The notes: generated by a model from the sequence alone, not told the origin. Shown: positions 15,845 through 25,161, counted from the stretch's first letter. The stretch is 64,000 nt of DNA from Abditibacteriaceae bacterium (GCA_019239895.1 JAFAZH010000031.1:1-64000); one strand, 5' to 3'. A program made the numbers and translations.

Positions 15845-17206
15845 TCACTTTGCTCTACGCGCTAAAATGCGCAGTCGCTCTGATACATTGAGCAGGGCGC
15901 GTCCATTGTGGTAGGCCGCTTTCCAGATTTGGCCCTTGTCGGCTCCCGGTTTAGAGTTTCCTTCACGGCTCACAGTTTCATACCACTCGCCATAGCGATG
16001 ATCAATCTGGTGCTTCCAGATAAAATCCCATTGCTTCAGAAAGGCATGGAAGTAGCGCGGCGTTTGACCACCAAACTTCTCGTGCATCAATAAGAGGGCA
16101 TTTAAGCCTTCGGCCTGTGTCCACCACACTTTATCTAACCCGGAGGCGGGAGCGGAAGCAGCCCCCTTATCATAGAAGCCGCCATAGGTCTCATCCCAGC
16201 CCCATTGTAAAGCGTGATCTACTAAATGCCGGGCCACTGTCCTGGTTCTGGCATCATCGGGCTTGCCCAGGGCCGTAGCCGCCTCTAACAAAAGATATGC
16301 CGTTTCCACATCATGGCCGAAGGAATCGTTATCCGGCACTGGCTTCCAGTCAGGCGTGAAATAGAGATTTAAATAGCCTGGCTCGGCTGCAATCTTATCC
16401 CGCACAATCAGGAACATCTCCTGGAGGCGTTGCTTTAGTACTGGGTTGGGCCACACCCGATAAAGTTCTGTCAGCGCCTCCAGGAGATGAATATGGCTAT
16501 TCATAGATTTAAGTCCATACTCGGTGCCAATCCCATCCATCTTCTTGTCCGGCGTGGCCGGGTTAGGTTTTAAGATGGGTTTGCCGTCACGGGTCAGAGC
16601 TTCATAGTAGCCACCATTGACGTTATCGTGCGCGTGCTGATCGAGCCAGTTAAAGGCCCGTGTCGCCAAATTCAAAGCGCGCGGCTCTTTCGTTGTCGCA
16701 TAAACTGCTGACGCAGCGTAAATACCAAAGCCAATGCCATAAACGTGCTTTTCGGTTCCCCAATCGGCCTTAATCTTCCCGTTTTCATCCAAGCCCCAGT
16801 AAAAGCCACCGTCCTGCTGATCCCACAGCGTTTTATCCAGAAAATCAAGACCATGCAGCGTCCACTGCCGGTATTGCGGAGATAGTTCCGGGTAACGCTG
16901 GGCAATCTGCGCCGTCACCCAAGTCATGCGCGCCTGAAAAACCAGGAATTTGTCATTGTTCGGGCCACGCGACCAATTCTCACGGAAGTTGGGATAAAAG
17001 CCACCATGCTCATTATCTATACAACGCGGAAACCAAACCGCCAACACCCCTGTTTTCAAATGTGCCTCAATTTGATTGGCTAATCGTAAATAGGTTTGAG
17101 GAGTTGGTGGATTAGTGGCAGGATCGAACGATGGATCATTCGCAGCATAAACATTAGCCGCCCACAGTGAAATTAACAACCATAAGAGAAGCCCATTCCA
17201 GCGCAT
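15845..17206 (-). CDS. N-acylglucosamine 2-epimerase (AGE) family protein, secreted
   Basis: This protein of about 453 residues has a signal peptide (LLLWLLISLWAANVYA). The rest is an (alpha/alpha)6 barrel of the AGE/cellobiose 2-epimerase superfamily: NEHGGFYPNFREN, FQARMTWVTAQI, DQQDGGFYWGLDENG, GTEYGLKSMNSHIHLLEAL, DSFGHDVETAYLLLEA and VWWTQAEGLNALL. Such enzymes epimerise GlcNAc, mannose or beta-1,4-linked disaccharides; an exported member may act on oligosaccharides in the periplasm. The ATG at 17206 is preferred over GTG at 17221 because GTGAGG lies at suitable spacing. The upstream gene's stop overlaps that ribosome binding site, so the two are probably translationally linked. Confidence 0.82.
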   Translation of the reverse strand: MRWNGLLLWLLISLWAANVYAANDPSFDPATNPPTPQTYLRLANQIEAHLKTGVLAVWFPRCIDNEHGGFYPNFRENWSRGPNNDKFLVFQARMTWVTAQIAQRYPELSPQYRQWTLHGLDFLDKTLWDQQDGGFYWGLDENGKIKADWGTEKHVYGIGFGIYAASAVYATTKEPRALNLATRAFNWLDQHAHDNVNGGYYEALTRDGKPILKPNPATPDKKMDGIGTEYGLKSMNSHIHLLEALTELYRVWPNPVLKQRLQEMFLIVRDKIAAEPGYLNLYFTPDWKPVPDNDSFGHDVETAYLLLEAATALGKPDDARTRTVARHLVDHALQWGWDETYGGFYDKGAASAPASGLDKVWWTQAEGLNALLLMHEKFGGQTPRYFHAFLKQWDFIWKHQIDHRYGEWYETVSREGNSKPGADKGQIWKAAYHNGRALLNVSERLRILARRAK

Positions 17207-17217
17207 AGTTCTAATCC

Positions 17218-18975
17218 TCACAAGTTAAAACTGTTGCCTTGATGCGACAGTAGCCCATACACAACGAGCTTTTTAGAGAAAGTGGCCAGATAAACTTTGC
17301 CATTAGCCACCGTAGGCGGACAGAACTTGGCAAAGTTACCGACATCGTCTCGCGCCTCGTTTTGTTTGCTGCTCCAGAGTTGGTGACTGACATCGGAAGC
17401 ATCGAAAGCACGCAACACGCCGGGGACTGTATATTTATTGGGATCGCCAAAAGCGGGCAATGAAGCCCAGACAATACCCGTTCCCGATTGGTTTTCATTA
17501 GCTGAAACCGATAAGAACCCACCTGACATGCCATCCCCGCCGCGCATGGGACTATGAGCAATCGGAGTTGTCTGTAATTTGCCGCCCTCCAACTTAAAAG
17601 CCTTCAAGTAATCCATCTCACTCCAGATATACAGCGTGGGGCCAGTCTCTGGGCTGTTCCAGAAAGTTAAAGAGCGGGTGGCGCTCTCATCGGCCCGGAA
17701 GCATTGCACAATATTGCTATTATTACCCCGATGCCAATAGCCTAAGTGCTGGCGGTTGAGGACATAGAGATTTTGATCTTTGCAGCCGACCACTAACAGG
17801 TTGGTATGAGGCACTAATAAAGTCCCGCTACAAAGGTCTACATCATGTTCATTGATGCCTTCATAGTTGTAGGGCGCGAACCAGTCCGCTAAGTGCAGCC
17901 GATTATGCGCTCCATTCGCTTCACTGGTGCTGACCGAAGTCAGACCCGATGCTAAACGAAGTCTGAGGATGCCACAACCAATATCACGGCCCCCGTGGGT
18001 AACTGTGGTCGTCCCATTACTGGCCACGACATAGATATTGCCCTTATCATCCGCCGCTAAACCATTACCCGACTGCCAGATACCACCTTGATTACCATCC
18101 GGCGTGCTGCAAAACACGCCTACTTGTCTGAGGGTGGCAGCATCATAAGCTAATACCCAACCCTGATAAGTGCCTTCATCATTATGTTGTGCGCCGAACC
18201 CCAGGTAAAGCACGCCATTGCATAGCAACAGCCCTGCGCGTTGCAACTGGTTACTATGAAAAAGATGGACTACTCCATTAATACTGCCCCGGCCTGTGCC
18301 TGGCACTTGGGCTTGGATCAAGATGCCGTCGCCGCTTTTTTTGCTTCCCGTAGCAATATCAAATGCGTGTAAACGGTTGACGGTCCAGTCATGTCGCGCC
18401 CCGACATAAAGATTCAGTTGCGGTTCGCAGGTCCGGGCTACGGCATAAAGCGTCCCGGTCTTAAGATCAATAACTGGCGTGCTGGTGATGCCGACTTCCC
18501 GTTTGATTTCCACCCCGCCGATGTAACGAGCAGGAACCGAAGGGCCACAGTTCACCTGCCAGTAGGGTTGGTTGGCCGTGGGGTCATCCGCATCGAAGCA
18601 ATAGACACTGTTATGCATAGTGGCGACGAAGACCACATTGCGCGTGCCTTTGCCGGGAATGTTTAAGTGTGAGACATAAAGCGGTTGAGCGTAAATATCA
18701 CCATCTACGGCTCGCTCGAACAACTTACCAAATTGTTTGGCATTGACGTTCCGAGTATTAAGAACTGTTTCCTGGAGGTTCGCGCCGGTGCGCGCATTAT
18801 TATTGTGATGGGTTAATACATTGACATTGGCACCAAGTTCATTAGCGGCCACAGTGCCTTGACTGATAAGATGAAAGCGGACTGACAGCAGACCAACCAA
18901 CACTAAAGCGAAAATAGCTAAACCAACCTTGGCACTGCGCCACATGAAGCAATTCCTTCTTTTCCTAACTACCAA
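17218..18975 (-). CDS. PQQ-type beta-propeller (quinoprotein-like) protein
   Basis: This 585-residue exported or membrane-anchored protein has an N-terminal hydrophobic helix (about residues 14-32). It contains propeller repeats such as VFVATMHNSVYCFDADD, TSTPVIDLKTGTLYAVAR, GVLYLGFG, LLVVGCKDQNLYVLNRQ and NGKVYLATFSKKLVVYG. These match the PQQ enzyme repeat family that is common as putative outer-surface scaffolds. No catalytic PQQ or metal ligands could be assigned, so a dehydrogenase activity is not claimed. It ends just upstream of the AGE epimerase gene and is probably cotranscribed. Confidence 0.8.
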   Translation of the reverse strand: MVVRKRRNCFMWRSAKVGLAIFALVLVGLLSVRFHLISQGTVAANELGANVNVLTHHNNNARTGANLQETVLNTRNVNAKQFGKLFERAVDGDIYAQPLYVSHLNIPGKGTRNVVFVATMHNSVYCFDADDPTANQPYWQVNCGPSVPARYIGGVEIKREVGITSTPVIDLKTGTLYAVARTCEPQLNLYVGARHDWTVNRLHAFDIATGSKKSGDGILIQAQVPGTGRGSINGVVHLFHSNQLQRAGLLLCNGVLYLGFGAQHNDEGTYQGWVLAYDAATLRQVGVFCSTPDGNQGGIWQSGNGLAADDKGNIYVVASNGTTTVTHGGRDIGCGILRLRLASGLTSVSTSEANGAHNRLHLADWFAPYNYEGINEHDVDLCSGTLLVPHTNLLVVGCKDQNLYVLNRQHLGYWHRGNNSNIVQCFRADESATRSLTFWNSPETGPTLYIWSEMDYLKAFKLEGGKLQTTPIAHSPMRGGDGMSGGFLSVSANENQSGTGIVWASLPAFGDPNKYTVPGVLRAFDASDVSHQLWSSKQNEARDDVGNFAKFCPPTVANGKVYLATFSKKLVVYGLLSHQGNSFNL

Positions 18976-18978
18976 CCG

Positions 18979-19878
18979 CTAAGTGCCAACTACCGCAAAA
19001 TAATGATCAAAGAACGCCTGCGAATTCACGGCGGCAGCCAGTTCGTGCGGTTTTGTCTCTTGGGTATAGACAGGGTTAGTGTGCCCCACAGTTGATGGGT
19101 TTACGAGGTCAACTTCAACGAGCGCCGCTTTTGTCTTACACAGGCTTGGTTCAAAAATGAGAGCCGCTGCCAAGGGGTCATGGAAGGTGATATGAGGAGC
19201 GTGGCGAAACCAGATTTCGGCCATTGCTGCCACCGAAGCCAGTGGCCCACCCGCAGCCGTAAAGCGTTGGCGGCATTCGTCCGCATCCATCACACATTGC
19301 GTTGTCACATCTAAACCTACAGCCACCAGACGCGGCACAGGCGACATAAACACTTTAGCCGCCGCGTGCGGATCACACACAATATTCCACTCCGCCACCA
19401 AGCTTTCGCCTGGCTTCGAGAAAAAGCGCCCGCCCATCATCACCAACGCTTTAAGTAACGCTGGTAATTCAGGGTCAATGGTAAAAAGCAAAGCGATATT
19501 GGTTAAAGGCCCAATCGTCAGCAACGTGATTTCGCCAGGACGCGACCGAATGGTATCACGCAGAAAGTTAAGCGCAGTATTTTCTTTCGAGAACTCTTTA
19601 TGCGGCCATTTATCCGATAAGGCTTCATACTGCCCCGCTTTCTGCTGACGCGGTTCCACTAAGAAAGGAGGCTCAGTGCCTACATGAATCGGCACCTCAT
19701 CGCGCCCCCCAGCGTGACAAATCGCGCTCGCCAGCGCAGCACGCTTCTCTGGCTCTCCGGTAACAGTCGTAATTCCCAATAATTCGCAACGCGGTTGCTT
19801 GAGCAAATACGCCAGAGCTACAGCATCATCAATATCCGAGCCAATATCTGTGTCTAAAATGATCGGTGTTTTATCCAT
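18979..19878 (-). CDS. Nucleoside hydrolase (IUNH family)
   Basis: This 299-residue enzyme would hydrolyse the N-glycosidic bond of ribonucleosides to base and ribose. The family calcium-binding signature DTDIGSDIDDA is at residues 9-19. Further conserved parts are TVTGEPEKRAALA, LTIGPLTNIALLF, VMMGGRF, EWNIVCDPHAA and FHDPLAAAL. Length is typical. No signal peptide is seen, so it is probably cytosolic. It starts 4 bp before the propeller gene in the direction of transcription, suggesting an operon. Specificity (inosine-uridine, pyrimidine or purine) cannot be read from sequence alone. Confidence 0.92.
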   Translation of the reverse strand: MDKTPIILDTDIGSDIDDAVALAYLLKQPRCELLGITTVTGEPEKRAALASAICHAGGRDEVPIHVGTEPPFLVEPRQQKAGQYEALSDKWPHKEFSKENTALNFLRDTIRSRPGEITLLTIGPLTNIALLFTIDPELPALLKALVMMGGRFFSKPGESLVAEWNIVCDPHAAAKVFMSPVPRLVAVGLDVTTQCVMDADECRQRFTAAGGPLASVAAMAEIWFRHAPHITFHDPLAAALIFEPSLCKTKAALVEVDLVNPSTVGHTNPVYTQETKPHELAAAVNSQAFFDHYFAVVGT

Positions 19879-19896
19879 GATATTCTCATTTAGGAT

Positions 19897-20060
19897 TTAG
19901 CCACAGAAACACACGGAAGAACACGGAAAATGGGGTATGGGGTTCAGGGTATCGGGTTTAGTCGGACAATGTATCCATAACCTGCTGGTGTCACCCTGTC
20001 ACTCCCCACCTTGTCACTCCTTCTCTTCTTCCGTGTTCTTCCGTGTGCTTCCGTGGCTAA
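19897..20060. repeat. Long palindromic repeat (ACACGGAA type)
   Basis: 32-bp arms at 19897-19928 and 20029-20060 (two mismatches) are built from TTAGCCACAGAAACACACGG and GAAGAACACGGAA. They enclose about 100 bp. The element lies between the isomerase gene (20070-20930) and the nucleoside hydrolase gene. A single related arm occurs in the GH15-like gene near 7400-7433. Confidence 0.85.
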
Positions 20061-20069
20061 AATCATTTC

Positions 20070-20930
20070 TCAGCCTAATCCAGCTTTACGAAAAATGCCG
20101 TTCATGGCTGCGCCGACTTTTTCCAGACGGGCTGCATCAGAAGGCAAGTCGTTTAACTCTTTTTTGAATGGCTCTGGTGTGACGGGGCCATCGTAGCCGA
20201 TGGTCTGCAAAGCCTGGAGGAAACCCGCGATGTCAATGACACCCGTTTCTCCCGGCAGCGCACGCACGTTGTCTACTTGCTCGTTAATGTCAACACCAGC
20301 GGGTGCATCGTTGACATGCACATAGACGACTTGCTCAGGCCGCAAGGCTTTCAATTCTTCCAGGTTGCCCTCTGAGGTGTACCAGTGCCAGCAGTCGAGC
20401 AGCAGGCCAACGTTAGGGCCAATCTCCCGCCCCATCTCTAACATATCATTCATCTTATAAACGAAAGGATATTTCTGGCTGTCCCGCAGAGTCTTGGGGC
20501 CGATGAATTCTAACCCCAGATGGCAGCCGTTATCAGCCAGAATTTGCGCAATAGGCGTGAAACGCTCAATGTGAAAACGGCGATTCTCCTCATACGGGCG
20601 GTCATTGGAGCCAGGCAAAATCCAGGTCATAGTGCGCGGGCAGCCAATCGCAGCAGCGGCCTTAGCTAAACGCGGCAACTCATCCAATCCTTTACGCCAG
20701 TTCTCTTCGGAGCTACGCCAGTCGGTGGGTAAGCCCCAGCCAGCCGGTTTAAGCTTCGCATCGGCAAAGAGGCCCTTGACATAATCGGCACCTTGCGCCT
20801 CCACCAGTCCAGCGACCTCATGAACACTAAATTCCACACCTTCAAAACCGCCAGTTTGGGCAGCGGCAATGGCTTCCTGTAAATTTGCAGTCTTAACACC
20901 AATAGCACCTGGACTCAGGGCTTTATACAT
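20070..20930 (-). CDS. Sugar phosphate isomerase/epimerase-type TIM barrel protein
   Basis: This protein of about 286 residues is a second AP_endonuc_2 / xylose-isomerase-like TIM barrel, not closely similar to the 14874-15710 protein. Features: GFEGVEFSVHEV, HLGLEFIGPKTLRD, GPNVGLLLDCWHWYTSEG, VVYVHVNDAPAG, LPGETGVIDIAGFLQAL and YDGPVTPEPF. The arrangement of E, D, H and E residues is typical of hydroxypyruvate isomerase, inosose dehydratase or tagatose-epimerase relatives. The ATG at 20930 is supported by AAGGAG seven bases upstream; longer start options lack this. Role in sugar or inositol catabolism is inferred. Confidence 0.85.
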   Translation of the reverse strand: MYKALSPGAIGVKTANLQEAIAAAQTGGFEGVEFSVHEVAGLVEAQGADYVKGLFADAKLKPAGWGLPTDWRSSEENWRKGLDELPRLAKAAAAIGCPRTMTWILPGSNDRPYEENRRFHIERFTPIAQILADNGCHLGLEFIGPKTLRDSQKYPFVYKMNDMLEMGREIGPNVGLLLDCWHWYTSEGNLEELKALRPEQVVYVHVNDAPAGVDINEQVDNVRALPGETGVIDIAGFLQALQTIGYDGPVTPEPFKKELNDLPSDAARLEKVGAAMNGIFRKAGLG

Positions 20931-20978
20931 GTTTTTTCTCCTTGGCTTTGCATAAATCGCAGTGTAGCAGAGACGCAA

Positions 20979-21013
20979 AAGAGTCGAGAGACTGGTGAGG
21001 TCTCCCGACTCTT
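20979..21013 (-). terminator. Hairpin terminator after cytochrome c gene
   Basis: 13-bp stem (20979-20991 with 21001-21013, one mismatch, AAGAGTCGAGAGA) followed on the minus strand by TTTTGCG. It lies about 75 bp past the cytochrome gene stop. A closely similar stem (AGAGTCGA) is used at 49363. Confidence 0.65.
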
Positions 21014-21088
21014 ATTTTGCAGATAATGAAGCTACTACGAGAAGCCACTGTCTCCGTTATGGCTCAGCAGAACACCTGGTATTTAAGC

Positions 21089-21583
21089 TTACTTTTGAGC
21101 AGGCGCATCGGCAGCGGCATAAGGCACACCAAGCTCAATCCAGTGCGTTATATCCGCGATCTGCTCGTCGCTGAGTTTATGGCGCGGTGGCATCTTCAAA
21201 TCGGCATCGGCATAGCTCACCGCTTTGACGATAACGCTCTTGGCGGGGTCACCGGGCACTGCCGCAGGCCCACTGTTACCACCCTTAATAATCGCCTCAC
21301 GCGAAGCCAAGCTGAGGCCGCCTTTATGCCTTTGGTCACTGTGACAGCCCATGCAGTTCTGGGTCAGGATCGGCTGAATCTTGGTCTGGAAAAATTCCAC
21401 TGCCTTGGGGTCTGCCGGGTCAGGTACGGTCTTGGGGTCTGCGGGATCAGCTTCGGCCATGCGGGTGATGGGTTCCATCGCCTGAGCCGTTTGAGTGGTT
21501 CCTGAAGTTGCATTTTGGGCCGCAATGCAACCGACAGCGAGCAACGGAGGCAGGATCAACATTAAATTACGTGCCAGTTTCAT
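21089..21583 (-). CDS. Cytochrome c-type lipoprotein
   Basis: This is a 164-residue exported protein. The N-terminus MKLARNLMLILPPLLAVGC ends in a lipobox, so it is predicted to be lipidated. A low-complexity DPADPK linker follows, then a single class I haem motif CMGCH with downstream GGLSLASREAIIKGG and LKMPPRHKLSDEQIADI. The distal methionine ligand is probably in the KMPP segment. This matches the planctomycete-type C domain used for electron transfer. The start at 21583 is chosen because it yields the lipoprotein signal and AAGGAT precedes it; in-frame upstream codons lack both. It stands alone, divergent from the glycosidase gene. Confidence 0.85.
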   Translation of the reverse strand: MKLARNLMLILPPLLAVGCIAAQNATSGTTQTAQAMEPITRMAEADPADPKTVPDPADPKAVEFFQTKIQPILTQNCMGCHSDQRHKGGLSLASREAIIKGGNSGPAAVPGDPAKSVIVKAVSYADADLKMPPRHKLSDEQIADITHWIELGVPYAAADAPAQK

Positions 21584-21806
21584 AAGGATTATCCTTTGCT
21601 TTGGGGTAATGCTTTTACGCCACTGATTACGACACTCTGTGCGGCAAAAAGTGACACTTTGATTATGCCACATATTAGCCCTGTTTAACAATACAAAATT
21701 TAGCTTATCCTGCCATTTATACAAGCTTACCCACAGAACAATTATTGTAAACTGGCGAACAATATAACAACATTCAACCATTTCACATTTATAGAAGGGA
21801 CTAAAC

Positions 21807-23807
21807 GTGGCTGAATTACGTTTTCGCCAAATCCATCTCGACTTCCACACCAGCGAAAAGATTCCCGGCGTCGGCAGCCGCTTTAATGCGCAGCAGTTTC
21901 AGGAGATGCTGCAACGAGGCCATGTGGATTCAGTGACGGTTTTCTCTAAATGTCATCATGGCCTGAGCTATCATGATACGGCAGTCGGTGTGCGCCATCC
22001 ACACCTCACAACCGATTTGCTGCCGCAGCAAATTGAGGCGTGCCGCGCCATTGATGTCAAGACTCCTATCTACATTTCCGCTGGTCTCGATGAGGCCATG
22101 ATCCAGCGGCATCCCGAATGGGGCGTCAAAGGCAAAGAAGGCCATACTTTCTCGCCTTTGCAACCAGGTTTTAAAGCACTTTGCTTCAATACTCCTTACC
22201 TGGATTATCTCTGCGCTCAAATTGAAGAAGTGATAGATAAGTTTGCAGGCGGCGATGGTATTTTTCTGGACATCATTGCAGCCCGCCGCTGTTATTGCAA
22301 GTGGTGTCTGGAAGGGATGTTAACTGGCGGCTGCGATCCCACCGATGATGCCGCAGTTGATGAATATGCCGATACCGTGCTGCAAAAATATTATCAACGC
22401 ACCACAGCGGCCTGTCGTAAAAACAATCCTGATCTTCGTGTGTTTCATAATAGCGGCCATATTCCTAAAGGCGCGCCCGACCTGATTCGCTGGAACTCTC
22501 ATTTAGAACTGGAAAGTCTACCGACTGGCGGTTGGGGCTATGACCACTTCCCGATTTCCGCCAAGTATGCCGCAACCACAGGCTATGACTTCTTAGGCAT
22601 GACAGGCAAGTTCCACACTACATGGGGCGAGTTTGGCGGCTTTAAGCGGGCTGATGCCCTCCGTTACGAGTGCGCAGCTATGCTGGCCTTTGGCAGTAAA
22701 TGCAGCATAGGCGATCAATTACACCCCAATGGGGCCATGAACGAGGATACCTATAACCTGGTTGGCGCAGCCTATAGCGAAGTGCAGGCTAAGGAACCGT
22801 GGTGCCGCGAGGTCAAACCCGTTAGCGAAGTCGCAGTTGTTTCGCCCGAAGCTTTAGACCGCTGCCGGGGCGGGCATGGCCGTTTTTATGATGCCGAAGA
22901 AGGCGCATCCCGGATGCTGTTGGAAACCCAGGTGCAATTTGATGTGGTGGATTTAGACCGCGACCTGTCCCCTTATCGCCTGGTTATCCTCCCCGACCAA
23001 ATGACCCTGAGTGGTGATTTCGAGCGCAAAATTGAAGAGTATTTTAAGAATGGTGGCAAGCTGCTATTAAGTGGCACGAGCGGCATGAAGAAATCATGTG
23101 ATGCTTTTGCCCTCGACTTAGGTTTGGAAATCAAAGGGCGTAGCGAGTGGAATCCCGACTACATTATTCCTGGCGCTAAGTTGCCCACAGCCCCTGTGCG
23201 CGGCCCCCTGGTAATTCACGGCGGAGCCTGGGACGTGCGCCCGACCGGAGGCGATAATGAAACACTGGCAACTCGAGCCGCGCCTTACTTTAATCGTACC
23301 TTCGAGCATTTTTGCAGTCACCAACACACCCCGGATGCCACCCTCGAAGAGTTTCCCGCCGTTATCGGCAACGAAGCGTTCGTTTATTTCGCCCATGACA
23401 TCTTCACCCGCTACCGCCGTTATGGGCAACCGCTCTATCGTGACCTGGTGCGCGATGCGATTGCCTATCTGTTAGGCGATTTAACCGTTGAAACCAATTT
23501 ACCCGCAGCAGGCCGCGCCAGTCTGATGTTACAGCCGCAAGAGTCCCGTTATATTCTGCATCTTCTCTATGCCACCCCTTCGCTGCGCGGCGGCATCAAC
23601 GGCGAAATGGCACGCGCCGTAGAAATCATCGAAGACTTAGTCCCGCTCCACAATGTAGAATGCAGCTTGCGCGTTCCTGAAACGGTGAAGTCCTTGCGCC
23701 TGGTGCCAGCGGGCGAAGCCTTACAGTGGTCACAGGATGCTCCGGGAGCCATACGCTTCACCGTGCCGCAACTGCTTTGTCATCAAATGATAGAACTTAA
23801 ATTTTAA
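21807..23807 (+). CDS. Glycoside hydrolase with beta-galactosidase trimerisation-like domain
   Basis: This is a 666-residue protein. The N-terminal about 350 residues look like a GHL6 / fucosidase-type TIM barrel (RQIHLDFHTSEKIPGVG, GGDGIFLDIIAARRCYCKWC, HTTWGEFGGFKRADALRYE). The middle (about 350-520) resembles the GH42 beta-galactosidase trimerisation fold (VAVVSPEALDR, DVVDLDRDLSPYRLVILPDQ, KNGGKLLLSGTSG). The C-terminal part is beta-rich (ESRYILHLLYATPS). No signal peptide is seen. The exact catalytic acids were not identified, so substrate and activity (galactoside or fucoside) are open. It begins a plus-strand pair with the aldo/keto reductase, separated by a palindromic repeat. Confidence 0.78.
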   Translation: MAELRFRQIHLDFHTSEKIPGVGSRFNAQQFQEMLQRGHVDSVTVFSKCHHGLSYHDTAVGVRHPHLTTDLLPQQIEACRAIDVKTPIYISAGLDEAMIQRHPEWGVKGKEGHTFSPLQPGFKALCFNTPYLDYLCAQIEEVIDKFAGGDGIFLDIIAARRCYCKWCLEGMLTGGCDPTDDAAVDEYADTVLQKYYQRTTAACRKNNPDLRVFHNSGHIPKGAPDLIRWNSHLELESLPTGGWGYDHFPISAKYAATTGYDFLGMTGKFHTTWGEFGGFKRADALRYECAAMLAFGSKCSIGDQLHPNGAMNEDTYNLVGAAYSEVQAKEPWCREVKPVSEVAVVSPEALDRCRGGHGRFYDAEEGASRMLLETQVQFDVVDLDRDLSPYRLVILPDQMTLSGDFERKIEEYFKNGGKLLLSGTSGMKKSCDAFALDLGLEIKGRSEWNPDYIIPGAKLPTAPVRGPLVIHGGAWDVRPTGGDNETLATRAAPYFNRTFEHFCSHQHTPDATLEEFPAVIGNEAFVYFAHDIFTRYRRYGQPLYRDLVRDAIAYLLGDLTVETNLPAAGRASLMLQPQESRYILHLLYATPSLRGGINGEMARAVEIIEDLVPLHNVECSLRVPETVKSLRLVPAGEALQWSQDAPGAIRFTVPQLLCHQMIELKF

Positions 23808-23810
23808 GGT

Positions 23811-23989
23811 AACTTTCAACACAAAGGACACAAAGAAGGCACAAAGAACACAAAAGATTTAAAGGTAAGGATTGAGAGTAGAGGATCGTAAGGGAAATTG
23901 GGCACCGACTATACTCAATCTTCTATCCTCGATCCTCGTTCTTCCTCTGTGCCCTTTGTGCCTTCTTTGTGTCCTTTGTGTTGAAAGTT
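23811..23989. repeat. Long palindromic repeat, perfect 36-bp arms
   Basis: Arms 23811-23846 and 23954-23989 are exact reverse complements, built from AACTTTCAACACAAAGG, ACACAAAGAAGG and CACAAAG words. The 107-bp interior has GAGGATCG and TATCCTCGATCCTCG, echoing the GAGGATAG / TATCCTC pieces inside the 12063 element. It starts immediately after the glycosidase stop. Confidence 0.9.
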
Positions 23990-24005
23990 AAAGAAGGAGA
24001 ACGAA

Positions 24006-25085
24006 ATGGAATATCGGCGCTTGGGCAATGCGGGGGTTAAAGTTTCCGAAGTCGCACTAGGTTCGTGGCTCACTTACGGTGGTGCCACCGACGACCGCAT
24101 CGCCACGGACTGTATTCACCACGCTTATGATGTCGGCATCAATTTTTTCGATACGGCCAATGTCTATGCGCGCGGCGATGCGGAGCGCATCGTCGGGGCC
24201 GCATTAAAGAATCTGCGCCGTGATTCTTACGTGCTGGCCACGAAAGTTTTCTTTCCGATGGGCGATGGCCCCAATGACCGGGGTCTTTCGCGCAAGCATA
24301 TCTTTGAGCAATGCCATCTGTCCCTGAAACGTCTGGGCACTGATTACATTGACCTGTACCAGTGTCACCGCTACGACGCGGAGGTGCCCTTAGAGGAAAC
24401 CCTGCGGGCGTTGGATGACTTAGTGACACAAGGCAAAGTGCTGTATGTGGGGGTCAGCGCCTGGAGCGCAAGCCAGATAGGGGATGCCCTTGAACTGGCG
24501 GGCAAACTAAATCTGGATCGCATTGTTAGCAATCAGCCCGTCTACAATATGCTCAATCGTGACATTGAGAAAGAAGTATTACCTCTCTGTCTTAAAGAGG
24601 GCATCGGTCAGGTTGTTTACTCCCCTCTGGCGCAAGGGATTCTCACGGGCAAATACCTGCCTGGCCAGCCGCCGCCTAAAGATACACGGGCTGGCGATGC
24701 GCGTCAAAATCAATTCCTCAATCGTGGCCAACTCGATGATGCGCAGTTAGAAAAAGTGCAAGCTCTCAAGCCATTAGCAGAACGCGAAGGATTAACCCTC
24801 GCGCAAATGGCCCTTGCCTGGTGTCTGCGCCAGCCGATGGTCAGCAGCGTTATCATCGGGGCCAGTCGTCCGCAACAGGTGGATGAGAACATTATTGCCT
24901 CTGGTAAAAAACTTGCTGAAGCGACCCTGCGTGAGATTGACGAAATTTTAGGAATGCGCCGTCGCCGCATCGTCGGTGCCAGTCGGGAGACGGGCGAACG
25001 GGCACCCAGCACTCGCAACTCAAGTAATACTGTTAATAGAGGGTCGGCCAGTAAATCGAACGCGCCACGTCGTAGCCCGTCCTAA
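24006..25085 (+). CDS. Aldo/keto reductase
   Basis: This 359-residue NAD(P)H-dependent oxidoreductase belongs to the Kv-beta-like / YghZ branch of the AKR family. The catalytic tetrad is visible: Asp and Tyr in FFDTANVYARGDAE, Lys in VLATKVFF, His in YQCHRYD. Other family blocks: SKHIFEQCHLSLKRLGTDYI, NQPVYNMLNRDIEKEVLPLC, VYSPLAQGILTGKY and SSVIIGASRPQQVDEN for the cofactor phosphate. The ribosome binding site GAAGGAG lies just before the ATG. The last about 35 residues are a Ser/Arg/Asn-rich tail (GERAPSTRNSS and on) beyond the usual AKR end, possibly readthrough into former intergenic sequence. Confidence 0.92.
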   Translation: MEYRRLGNAGVKVSEVALGSWLTYGGATDDRIATDCIHHAYDVGINFFDTANVYARGDAERIVGAALKNLRRDSYVLATKVFFPMGDGPNDRGLSRKHIFEQCHLSLKRLGTDYIDLYQCHRYDAEVPLEETLRALDDLVTQGKVLYVGVSAWSASQIGDALELAGKLNLDRIVSNQPVYNMLNRDIEKEVLPLCLKEGIGQVVYSPLAQGILTGKYLPGQPPPKDTRAGDARQNQFLNRGQLDDAQLEKVQALKPLAEREGLTLAQMALAWCLRQPMVSSVIIGASRPQQVDENIIASGKKLAEATLREIDEILGMRRRRIVGASRETGERAPSTRNSSNTVNRGSASKSNAPRRSPS

Positions 25086-25161
25086 CTTTTAGATTGCGCG
25101 TTGCTATCGCTTTCAACTCTCCGATACTGTTAGGACTTTACTTAGCGGCTCCCTCTGCACT

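Noticed and set aside
17218..18975. PQQ-dependent alcohol dehydrogenase
   Set aside because: Propeller repeats are present, but the Cys-Cys disulphide and Asp/Glu metal ligands of true quinoprotein dehydrogenases could not be located, so only a propeller protein is called.
19937..20196. Open frames of 61-76 codons between nucleoside hydrolase and isomerase genes
   Set aside because: They run through the interior and arm of a palindromic repeat and into the antisense of the isomerase gene.
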